NCBI GenBank assembly: GCA_017521425.1
Contig: JAFXCQ010000023.1
Coordinates: forward strand, 81,378 to 145,377
Direction of reading: 5' to 3'
DNA: 64,000 nucleotides
Source: Clostridia bacterium
GTDB taxonomy: Bacteria > Bacillota > Clostridia > Oscillospirales > Acutalibacteraceae
The notes below the pieces were generated by a model. The model was not told the origin of the DNA. It saw only the letters and a list, made by a program, of their open reading frames with translations, and made no database searches. Of the stretch, positions 1 through 6,859 are shown one piece after another. Each line of letters begins with the position of its first letter. Position 1 is the stretch's first letter. Made by a program: the position numbers and the translations under genes.

Positions 1-875
1 GAAATACCTGTTTCAACTTTTATACGATAAGTCATACCTGTCTGAACCTGCGTTTCAACACAGATATAATAAGTACCTGGTTTCAAGTTAATTTTGCCTG
101 TATTAAGTGTCGTATCCTGATATCTTGAAGCGAATGATGAAATTTCCTGATTGTCATCTGTAAGAAGTCTTACTACCCAACCAACCTGTGGTAATTTATC
201 GTCATCGTGAGCAAATGAAATGTCAACATAAGTATCTGCAGTCAGCTCAAACTTAAAGTAGTCAACATCTGCATCACCTGAACGTTGACCAGATGAGCCA
301 TAAATAAGTCTGTTGAGTCTTAATATATCTGCAGTTTCTTTTGTATCATTAAATTCCTTTTCAAAACTTTCTGTTGGTGTAAAGCTTAAAGTCAAATCAA
401 ATTCACCAGGAAGAAACAGCTCACCAGGCTCAACCATTATACAGTAGGTACCCTTTTTAAGACCTGTTTCACCCCAGGAGGATGTAATATCACTCCAGAA
501 AGCATCAAAGTATGTTAATTCTTTATATTCATACCAATCCTCATCAGTTTCTTCGATATGATAAAGTGTAACTCGCCAACCCTCAATAATTGACTCTGTA
601 GCCTCCTCGTGATTAAAGGTAACACTCAGAGCACCGTTATTATCAAGAGTAAACATATACGCTTCATAGTCTTTAGTGCTATCAAGATTACCCTTAACAG
701 TCACATTAAATCCATGTGTATTGGAGCTTAATGCTTTTGTATTTATAAAAGTCGGTGTATTCATATAAAAAAGGCTGTCTTTAACTTCTAAAGCGATAAC
801 GGTAGCAGAAAGCACTGTTAAAATTAAAACTGTCGCAATTAAAATCAAACTGCGCTTTTTAAGTTTTCTCTTCAT
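1..875 (-). CDS. secreted or membrane-anchored protein with repeated PPC-like beta domains (C-terminus beyond window)
   Basis: An open frame runs from an ATG at 875 to the window edge with no stop, so the C-terminus is missing. The N-terminus is basic (MKRKLKKR) followed by about 20 hydrophobic residues (LILIATVLILTVLSATVIAL), a signal peptide or signal anchor. Two similar beta-rich stretches follow, each with a Phe-x-Leu/Phe start, a Gly-Trp-x-Val core and a Lys-Gly/Pro-Gly-Thr-Tyr-x-Ile/Met-x-Val-Glu ending. This is the pattern of PPC-type (pre-peptidase C-terminal) domains of secreted bacterial proteins. The ATG overlaps the TGA of the upstream FMN reductase gene (ATGA), and an AAGGATGG Shine-Dalgarno lies just before it, so translation is probably coupled. 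The domain naming is inference from the repeat pattern; the function is unknown. Confidence 0.7.
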   Translation of the reverse strand, partial: MKRKLKKRSLILIATVLILTVLSATVIALEVKDSLFYMNTPTFINTKALSSNTHGFNVTVKGNLDSTKDYEAYMFTLDNNGALSVTFNHEEATESIIEGWRVTLYHIEETDEDWYEYKELTYFDAFWSDITSSWGETGLKKGTYCIMVEPGELFLPGEFDLTLSFTPTESFEKEFNDTKETADILRLNRLIYGSSGQRSGDADVDYFKFELTADTYVDISFAHDDDKLPQVGWVVRLLTDDNQEISSFASRYQDTTLNTGKINLKPGTYYICVETQVQTGMTYRIKVETGI

Positions 876-1450
876 TGTAAATCCATCCTTTCCAATATAT
901 TTTTTATTTTCTCCTCCGCTTTTGCTACATTTGCAGAAGTATCTGTAAAATTACATAGAGCGGAGCCTATAAATTCAATATTTGTAATAGAAAAAGCATA
1001 TTTATATTGAGCTTCAATATATTGAAGTGCCTCTTCACCATCTCTGCCTGATGAAGCAAGAATAATAGCTCTTCTTCTTTTTTCTATTTTTTGTGTTTTA
1101 TTATGTTTATAAAAATATGCGTAGTATGGTTGTAATCTTTCTATAAGTGCTTTCATTGGTGCAGACATCATTCCGTTATAAATCGGAGTGGTAAACACAA
1201 TCAAATCCGCCGCTTCAAAAGCCTTCATAAAAGCATCTAAATCTTTAAATTTGCAATGCTCGTTACTTTCGCAGAAATTACAGCCATCGCAAAAGTTGAA
1301 GCTTTCCTTGTAGGCTTCAAAAGTAGCCACATTCTCTGCATTGACATTACTTTTAAAAAACTCAAGAAGCTTTTTTGTGTAACCATTTTCCCGGCTTGTA
1401 CCATCTACAATTAAAATTTCTTTATATTTCATAAAATCACTTTGCTTCAT
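872..1450 (-). CDS. flavodoxin-fold NAD(P)H-dependent FMN reductase
   Basis: The 192-residue protein has the flavodoxin-like fold of the NADPH-dependent FMN reductase family: an N-terminal beta strand (ILIVDGTSRENGYT) forming the FMN phosphate loop, a Cys-rich segment (FCDGCNFC, later HCKF) as in clostridial iron-sulfur flavoprotein relatives, and TTPIYNGMMSAPMKALIER, the conserved segment lining the flavin. It probably passes electrons from NAD(P)H to flavin or small substrates in the cytoplasm. The first ATG (1450) lies inside the upstream carbamoyltransferase-like gene; an ATG at 1432 (MKYKEIL) sits four bases after that gene's stop and fits the family N-terminus better. Neither start has a strong Shine-Dalgarno. 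The gene overlaps the next one by ATGA. The family is clear, the substrate unknown. Confidence 0.8.
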   Translation of the reverse strand: MKQSDFMKYKEILIVDGTSRENGYTKKLLEFFKSNVNAENVATFEAYKESFNFCDGCNFCESNEHCKFKDLDAFMKAFEAADLIVFTTPIYNGMMSAPMKALIERLQPYYAYFYKHNKTQKIEKRRRAIILASSGRDGEEALQYIEAQYKYAFSITNIEFIGSALCNFTDTSANVAKAEEKIKNILERMDLQ

Positions 1451-2495
1451 ATTTCTGACCGCAATACTTACAAATCAAATCACCATCTGCATTCTCGTGG
1501 AAAAGTGGTGGTAAATAATCTTCTGTTGAAGTAATGCAATCTTCTTTAAGACATTTAAAGTCATGTGTTGCTTCTTCCACACAAGGCTTGATAAGTCTAC
1601 CTGTTCTTTTAGTTATAAGCTTTATAATAATTGCAATTGCAGCATCAACATTATACTCAAGCATTTTAAAGTATTTTGCTCTTTCGTCAGAGTCAATGCT
1701 TTCATCTATTTCCTCACCACGTGGGAACTGATGTAAAATTGCAAGCTCAGGCTTTGCGGTAAGCAACAAACGCTCATCTAATGTAAAGCAATGCCTTCTT
1801 GCCTCGTACTGAATTGCAGAATCAAAGGCATCTTTTTTTACTTCAGTAAAATAAACAACATCCAATTCAGGAAGTGGTTCTGCGAGATTATCGTAAACCA
1901 CAAAGGGTTTTTCACGCCTGTCCATTATAGAAATAAAATCGTCAGTAATTGGCTTTCCATTTGCAGATATAAAGTAAAATTCGTTACCCTTGTAAATGTT
2001 AAGGCACTGTAGCAAGCCTCTTACAAGTGCATTATTACTGAAATCTCCTACGAAGCCTATTTTCATATTTGAAACATGATTTTTTTCAATCCATACAGAA
2101 GAAATATCTGAAAGAGTTTTTACAGGGTAGGCTCTTTTGCCATCACCTGCATTTATAACAGGAATCGTAGCATATAATGATGCCGCTCTTGCTGCACCCT
2201 TTTTAGGATGATTTAAAACAATAACATCACCACTTGCGGACATAGTCATAACAGCATCCTTTAAGGATTCGCCCTCTTTAAACTTAAAGTCAAAGTGAGA
2301 ACCGCCCATTCTTGTTGCAGCGGTAGTAAATGTTAATTTTGCATTTCTGTCATCCTCATAAAATGCAGTTATAAGAGTACGGTTTGACATTTCTTTTGTG
2401 TATATATGTTGGTTATCTTTTATGAATGTAACAAGATTTATTGCTTCACGCAATTCTTCGCGTGTAAAGTCGGTTATATCTATAAATCTTTTCAT
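1437..2495 (-). CDS. aspartate/ornithine carbamoyltransferase-fold protein with C-terminal PyrI-type zinc domain; catalytic residues lost
   Basis: This 352-residue protein follows the ATCase layout: N-terminal carbamoyl-phosphate domain, a GDG motif (117-119), a VGD strand (149-151) and a C-terminal HQFPRGEEID where ATCases have HPLPR. At its end (about 315-347) is a four-Cys zinc ribbon (CLKEDC, then CKYC) like the end of PyrI. The active site does not match: the FxEPSTRTR loop is FYEDDRNAK (45-53), the Arg-His of the RHP strand is Asn-His (95-96), HPxQ is YPVK (123-126) and the aspartate-binding TRVQ is TEVK (217-220). It therefore cannot work as a normal ATCase. The start is the ATG at 2495, preceded by GAAGGAG, not the upstream in-frame codon at 2537. 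It may be a regulatory pseudoenzyme or bind another ligand. Confidence 0.75.
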   Translation of the reverse strand: MKRFIDITDFTREELREAINLVTFIKDNQHIYTKEMSNRTLITAFYEDDRNAKLTFTTAATRMGGSHFDFKFKEGESLKDAVMTMSASGDVIVLNHPKKGAARAASLYATIPVINAGDGKRAYPVKTLSDISSVWIEKNHVSNMKIGFVGDFSNNALVRGLLQCLNIYKGNEFYFISANGKPITDDFISIMDRREKPFVVYDNLAEPLPELDVVYFTEVKKDAFDSAIQYEARRHCFTLDERLLLTAKPELAILHQFPRGEEIDESIDSDERAKYFKMLEYNVDAAIAIIIKLITKRTGRLIKPCVEEATHDFKCLKEDCITSTEDYLPPLFHENADGDLICKYCGQKYEAK

Positions 2496-2630
2496 AAAAA
2501 CTCCTTCTTTCTTCAACAAATTACAACAAAAATGCATAAAACACCATTATCCGTAGAATTATATCATATTTCTCGATAAAATTAAAGGGTTTGAAAGCAA
2601 TTTAATTAAAATTTTACAAATAAAATCAGA

Positions 2631-2667
2631 AAGAAAAACAGACATCTCACCAAAGCAAGATGTCTGT
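2631..2667 (-). terminator. intrinsic terminator after ferredoxin gene
   Basis: A perfect 10-bp stem, ACAGACATCT (2638-2647) pairing with 2658-2667, with a 10-nt loop. On the minus strand it is followed by a T-rich run (TTTTTCTTT). It lies downstream of the ferredoxin stop at 2710. Confidence 0.75.
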
Positions 2668-2709
2668 TATGTTCTGTTTTTTATTCTGCACTAAAAGTGA
2701 CAGCTAAAA

Positions 2710-2880
2710 TTAAGCTTCAACAGGAGCTTCTACAGGGCAAGAACCTGCACATGCACCGCAATCGATGCAAGCATCAGCGTCAATTACATAGATGCCATCG
2801 CCTTCAGAAATTGCTTCTACTGGGCAATCTGAAGCACAAGCGCCACAAGAAATGCAAGCGTCAGTAATTTTGTATGCCAT
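2710..2880 (-). CDS. 2[4Fe-4S] clostridial-type ferredoxin
   Basis: A 56-residue protein (MAYKITDACISCGACASDC...) with two classic CxxCxxCxxxCP motifs: Cys9/12/15/19 and Cys38/41/44/48, each followed by Val-Glu-Ala. This is a bacterial 8Fe-8S ferredoxin, a soluble low-potential electron carrier. It would be the natural partner of bifurcating flavoenzymes such as the NuoEF/GltD-like complex encoded at 22.8-27.4 kb. The start is supported by a strong GAAGGAGG Shine-Dalgarno. It has its own promoter and terminator and so is monocistronic. The C-terminal tail is short and acidic. Confidence 0.95.
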   Translation of the reverse strand: MAYKITDACISCGACASDCPVEAISEGDGIYVIDADACIDCGACAGSCPVEAPVEA

Positions 2881-2917
2881 TGTTAACTCTCCTCCTTCTT
2901 AAAGTTTGTTTGTACTC

Positions 2918-2945
2918 ATTTTAACATATCTATAGAAAATTTCAA
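2918..2945 (-). promoter_or_regulatory. sigma-A-type promoter of the ferredoxin gene
   Basis: On the minus strand, TTGAAA (-35, 2940-2945) and TAAAAT (-10, 2918-2923) are separated by 16 bases. The -10 lies about 38 bases before the ferredoxin ATG. Confidence 0.55.
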
Positions 2946-2973
2946 TAGGGAATTTTTATTTTTAAGAAAAAAT

Positions 2974-3837
2974 TTATTCTATACCCTTAAGAGCCTCAAG
3001 CTCGCTCTTATCCACCTGAATTTTTCCGTCTTTAAGAATCTTTACATCCTTTTTAGAATAAACACCTGGTGCCGCCTCAGGTCTGCGTTCAAGCTGAACC
3101 TTTACAGTACCTGCCAAAATATTTGTCTCAACAACTGTACCTTTACCCTCTCTTGTTTCAACAAGAGCGCCAACCTTTGGTGTTGTTTTGTAAAGATACT
3201 CATAAGTATCCTGCTCATATTTAAGACAACACATAAGTCTGCCACAGGTACCGCTGATTTTTGTTGGATTAAGTGAAAGACCTTGTTCCTTCGCCATTTT
3301 GATTGAAACAGGGTGAAAGTCAGACATATATTGACCACAACAGAAGGGTCTACCACAAATACCAAGTCCTCCAAGCATTTTTGCTTCATCACGAACACCA
3401 ATTTGTCGCATTTCAATTCTTGTTCTGAAGTTAGATGCAAGAATTTTAACAAGCTCTCTGAAATCCACTCTTCCATCTGAAGTAAAATAGAAAAGAATTT
3501 TACTTCCGTCAAAAGTACACTCTACATCTACAAGCTTCATATCAAGTCCTAATTCAAGAACTTTTTTCTCGCAGTAAGAAAATGCGTCTTTTTCTTTTTT
3601 TCTGTTAGCCTTTGTTATTTTAATATCTTCTTCATTAGCTAAACGGATAATAGATTTTAAAGGGCGCATAATTTCGCTTTCAGGAACTTCTTTATTTTCC
3701 ATAGCGATTTCTCCACACTCTACTCCGCGTGAGGTTTCTACTATAACCATATCGCCCTTATCAAAACTTTTTGAGTCAGGTGAAAAGTAATAAACCTTTC
3801 CGACCTCTTTAAATTTGACTCCAACAACTTCTGCCAT
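2974..3837 (-). CDS. ricT: PSP1-domain protein RicT (YaaT)
   Basis: The 287-residue protein matches the PSP1/RicT family: N-terminal VVGVKFKEVGKVYYF, a central helical insert, the Cys-rich GGLGICGRPFCCGQY block (about 155-169) and GTCGRLMCCLKYE (about 197-209). In Bacillus, RicT forms the iron-sulfur RicAFT complex with RicA and RicF, which assists RNase Y in mRNA processing and influences sporulation and biofilm phosphorelays. The conserved Cys residues seen here are the cluster ligands of that complex. The gene directly follows holB by 16 bases, which itself overlaps darA, reproducing the Firmicutes darA-holB-ricT order. The C-terminal tail is charged and variable. Identification is strong. 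Confidence 0.92.
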   Translation of the reverse strand: MAEVVGVKFKEVGKVYYFSPDSKSFDKGDMVIVETSRGVECGEIAMENKEVPESEIMRPLKSIIRLANEEDIKITKANRKKEKDAFSYCEKKVLELGLDMKLVDVECTFDGSKILFYFTSDGRVDFRELVKILASNFRTRIEMRQIGVRDEAKMLGGLGICGRPFCCGQYMSDFHPVSIKMAKEQGLSLNPTKISGTCGRLMCCLKYEQDTYEYLYKTTPKVGALVETREGKGTVVETNILAGTVKVQLERRPEAAPGVYSKKDVKILKDGKIQVDKSELEALKGIE

Positions 3838-3853
3838 AATATATCTCCAAGTC

Positions 3854-4729
3854 TTATTTATTTCTCAAATTAACACATAGCTGTGCTACCAAAAGATTAT
3901 AATTAGGATTTCCTTGCGTCAATTTAAGTAAATCGTTTGTGCTCTCGTAAAAATTTAAAAGTGTAGAAACCGGGAAAGAATTTGCAACCCTTTCTGCTTG
4001 CGGCTCTAAATCCGCTATTAACGATTTACTTCCATTTTTAATAGCTAAAGCATCCCTGAAAAACACTGACAACGCTGTAAGCACCTCTACTATGCGTTGT
4101 TTGTTACCATCAAGTGGTGCAGTAGCAGATATTATATCAAATTCGTAATTAGATGACAATGCTTCTGAAATATTTTTAACAATTTCAAGAGTTTTTTCTT
4201 TAAAAACCAAATCATTGTCATTTTCACCTATTCTGAAACGGGAAACTCTTGAAAGCACAGTACCAATAACATTGTTAGCACTTTCAGCAGTAAGAATAAA
4301 AGCGGTATATGTTGGTGGTTCTTCTAAAATTTTAAGAAGAACATTCTGACTTTCAACCTTCATCAACTGCATTTCTGGAATAATAATTACCCTTACTTTT
4401 GATTCGTTAGGTGTCTGGTAAGCATCTTCAACAATAGGTCTTACATCTTCATTTTTTCTATAATATTTTTTATCGGGGTCTTTAGTTACCCTTATTATAT
4501 CCGGGTGAATTTTTTCATCTGATTTTCTGCAGGATGAACACATATTGCAAGGTGAGCTGTCTGTTGCTTCTTCGCATACATAAATCTTTGCTAAAAGATA
4601 CGCGATTTCTTCACGTTCTTTTTCAGAGCCACCGTCAACCAATACTGCGTGTGGTCGTCTGCCACCTGAAACTGTTTTTAAAAGTTCCTGTTTTTTTTGT
4701 TCATTTAAATTTTCAACATTAAAACTCAT
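3854..4729 (-). CDS. holB: DNA polymerase III subunit delta'
   Basis: The 291-residue AAA+ clamp-loader subunit has a four-Cys zinc module (about 51-65: CEE...CNMCSSCRK) and the core RVIIIPEMQLMKVESQNVLLKILEEPP (about 113-139), with a TAFILTAES strand and VLSRVSRFRI sensor region. As is usual for delta', the Walker A loop is degenerate (VDGGSEKERE), so it is not expected to hydrolyse ATP. It loads the sliding clamp with DnaX and HolA in the replisome. It overlaps the upstream darA stop by ATGA and is followed 16 bases later by ricT. The length is a little short for the family (usually about 320). Confidence 0.9.
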   Translation of the reverse strand: MSFNVENLNEQKKQELLKTVSGGRRPHAVLVDGGSEKEREEIAYLLAKIYVCEEATDSSPCNMCSSCRKSDEKIHPDIIRVTKDPDKKYYRKNEDVRPIVEDAYQTPNESKVRVIIIPEMQLMKVESQNVLLKILEEPPTYTAFILTAESANNVIGTVLSRVSRFRIGENDNDLVFKEKTLEIVKNISEALSSNYEFDIISATAPLDGNKQRIVEVLTALSVFFRDALAIKNGSKSLIADLEPQAERVANSFPVSTLLNFYESTNDLLKLTQGNPNYNLLVAQLCVNLRNK

Positions 4730-5052
4730 AATTTAATAAATTTTTCCATATCAATAACAAAAATTGTTGCGCCACCAATTGTTATTTCAACAGGTGAAGC
4801 ACTTAAAAACCCCTCACCAATAAATGGTGGTGGAGTTGGCACCATCTGTGTTCTTCTTGAACAACAGTTTCTGAAAATTTCAATAAGCTCATCTAATCTT
4901 TCTTCTTCAACACCAACAAGAAAAGTTACATTACCAGTCTTTAAAAAGCCACCCGAAGTAGAAAGTTTAGTAGCCTGAAATGATGCTTTATTCATTTCAT
5001 TGAGAAGTTCATTAGCGTCGTCACTGTTAACTATTCCTATTAAAAGTTTCAT
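4726..5052 (-). CDS. darA: cyclic di-AMP receptor DarA (PII-like, YaaQ)
   Basis: A 108-residue PII-like protein. It begins MKLLIGIVNSDDANELLNEM, continues with TKLSTSGGFLKTGNVTFLVG (the conserved Thr/Ser/Gly stretch that contacts c-di-AMP) and ends in a beta strand GGATIFVIDMEKF. Family members are homotrimers that bind c-di-AMP in the cytoplasm; the effector targets are not well known. The start is the ATG at 5052, preceded by GGAGGGG at proper distance; an upstream in-frame codon at 5088 has no such site. Its stop overlaps the holB start. Linkage to holB and ricT is the usual Firmicutes arrangement. Confidence 0.9.
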   Translation of the reverse strand: MKLLIGIVNSDDANELLNEMNKASFQATKLSTSGGFLKTGNVTFLVGVEEERLDELIEIFRNCCSRRTQMVPTPPPFIGEGFLSASPVEITIGGATIFVIDMEKFIKL

Positions 5053-5102
5053 AAATGCCCCTCCATATATTTTATTACTATACTTCATTATAAACGATTT
5101 TA

Positions 5103-5915
5103 TTAAAATTTACAACCTGATATTTTAAGATTTCTGTTTATCACATCTTGCTTACGCCACGAGAATGCTCTGTTTTTATTATAATCACTTTCACCCCTGT
5201 AAACCGGGTTTGCAGTCTTGTAAAACTCTTTTATCGGGGTAATTTTAATATTTTTATTCATAGGGCATATATTCTGACAAATATCGCAACCCCATATACA
5301 CCCGCTTTGCCTTATAAGCTCTGCTTCGCTTTCTTTTAACTCACCTTTTTTCTGTGTAATAGCAGAAAAGCATTTATTTTCATCAACAACTCCATTTTTC
5401 AAGGCATTGTTGATACAATTTTTTTCGCACAAGCCACATTTCAGACAAGTGGCAATTTCTTTTTCATCTATCGGAATATCTAAATCGGTTATAATTTCAC
5501 CAATAAAACAAAAACTACCATAAGCTTCGTTTATAAGAAGTGAATTTTCTCCTTTTACTCCAAGTCCTGCAAGACAAGCTGCACGAACTTCATTCAAAGG
5601 CGAATTATCACAAAAATATTCAAATGAATTATCGGGATATTTTTCTTTTAAATATGATACTGTCTTTTCCAAATATTCACCACATATTTTGTGATAATCG
5701 TCAGGCACCGCATATTTTGAAAGATTTGAATTTTTGTAATAAGCTTCCCCTAAATAATACGGAAACAAATAAACAATTACGCTTTTTGCACCTATTGGAA
5801 TGCGATTTTTAGCTCTGCATTCAAGCAAATCAGCTTTAAGCATTTCGTAATTGCAAATACCAATAGGTAATATATTATAAAAAGGTAGATTTTTTATATT
5901 AAAATCATTACACAC
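5103..5915 (-). CDS. QueG-like 4Fe-4S double-cluster protein (epoxyqueuosine reductase family, short form)
   Basis: The 270-residue protein resembles QueG: an N-terminal cobalamin-binding-type domain with the signature NEVRAACLAGLGVKGENSLL (about 107-126) and YGSFCFIGEI, followed by two ferredoxin clusters, CLKCGLCEKNC (about 157-167) and a second set ending in CIWGCDICQNICP (about 206-218). QueG reduces epoxyqueuosine to queuosine in tRNA using cobalamin and two [4Fe-4S] clusters. This copy is shorter than typical QueG (about 340-380) and lacks a C-terminal HEAT repeat part, so it may be a related reductase instead. It overlaps the upstream AEC transporter gene by 8 bases. The family is secure, the substrate is not. 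Confidence 0.75.
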   Translation of the reverse strand: MCNDFNIKNLPFYNILPIGICNYEMLKADLLECRAKNRIPIGAKSVIVYLFPYYLGEAYYKNSNLSKYAVPDDYHKICGEYLEKTVSYLKEKYPDNSFEYFCDNSPLNEVRAACLAGLGVKGENSLLINEAYGSFCFIGEIITDLDIPIDEKEIATCLKCGLCEKNCINNALKNGVVDENKCFSAITQKKGELKESEAELIRQSGCIWGCDICQNICPMNKNIKITPIKEFYKTANPVYRGESDYNKNRAFSWRKQDVINRNLKISGCKF

Positions 5916-6840
5916 GACTCAATGCAATCATTACAGGAATTGTCAGAACTGAAAGAAGTGAGCAAAAAGCCACTACTGTAGATGCAACACCTGTATCCTT
6001 TCCATATTTTGCTGCAAACATTACTGTATTTGTAGCACTTGGCACAGATGCCGAAATCATACAAGCAGTAATAATTGTACCAGAAAGACCAATCAATTTG
6101 AAAATTCCAAACATAATTGAAGGCAATACAAAAAGTTTTAAAAGTGCAACAAGATAATTTTGTTTTTGCCTGAACATTGCTTTTAAATCTGAATTTGCAA
6201 TATATGTGCCTAAAAATATCATTGCAAGTGGTGTATTCAAATTTGCGATATGAGTAACCGCACCATTTATAATCTGTGGTAATTCAATACCAGATATAAA
6301 TAATGGCAAGCCTACTGCAACTGATAATACACCAGGATTTAAAACTATAGTTTTTATTTTGAAGCCTTCATCACTTTCTGTACCTTTTTTCATAAGCCAT
6401 ATACCATGAACAAATGAAAGAATATTAAAGGCTACAACACCCGCAGAGCAGTAAAACACACCCTCGCTGCCTAAAAGTGACTGACAAAGTGGTAATGCCA
6501 TATAGCCCATATTGCCATAGCTTACTGCGTATTTGTAGATTGATGAATTATCTTTATCTTTTCTGAAAAATGGAATAACAATAAAAATACCGACAACAAG
6601 TGTTGTAAACATACAAACAAATGCAAGTAAAAAAGAGCTTATTGTCTCTTTATTGAATTCCATATTCAAAAATGATTGCACAATCACAACTGGTGTAATT
6701 ACATAAAAAAGCAAGTCATTTGATAGCTTTGCAGTAGTTTGCTTAAAAATACCAATGCGGTCGGCTATAAAACCGACCGCAACTATCAGGTAAAGAATAG
6801 CAACTTGCTGTGCAGCCATCGACATATTCTGAATAAACAT
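5908..6840 (-). CDS. AEC-family transporter (auxin efflux carrier-like permease)
   Basis: The 310-residue hydrophobic protein has about ten membrane segments in two five-helix halves, starting with QVAILYLIVAVGFIADR and ending SSVLTIPVMIALSRV. The motifs NPGVLSVAVGLPLF and LNTPLAMIFLGTYIA and the late SASVPSATNTVMFAAKYG are typical of the auxin efflux carrier family (MleP/YwkB-like), which export organic acids such as malate. The ATG has a strong AAGGGG site and starts 19 bases after the upstream coiled-coil gene stop, so it is probably co-transcribed with it. Substrate is not predictable; the presence of citrate synthase upstream fits a carboxylate but is only suggestive. Confidence 0.85.
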   Translation of the reverse strand: MFIQNMSMAAQQVAILYLIVAVGFIADRIGIFKQTTAKLSNDLLFYVITPVVIVQSFLNMEFNKETISSFLLAFVCMFTTLVVGIFIVIPFFRKDKDNSSIYKYAVSYGNMGYMALPLCQSLLGSEGVFYCSAGVVAFNILSFVHGIWLMKKGTESDEGFKIKTIVLNPGVLSVAVGLPLFISGIELPQIINGAVTHIANLNTPLAMIFLGTYIANSDLKAMFRQKQNYLVALLKLFVLPSIMFGIFKLIGLSGTIITACMISASVPSATNTVMFAAKYGKDTGVASTVVAFCSLLSVLTIPVMIALSRV

Positions 6841-6859
6841 TGTTTACCCCTTTTCGTCG

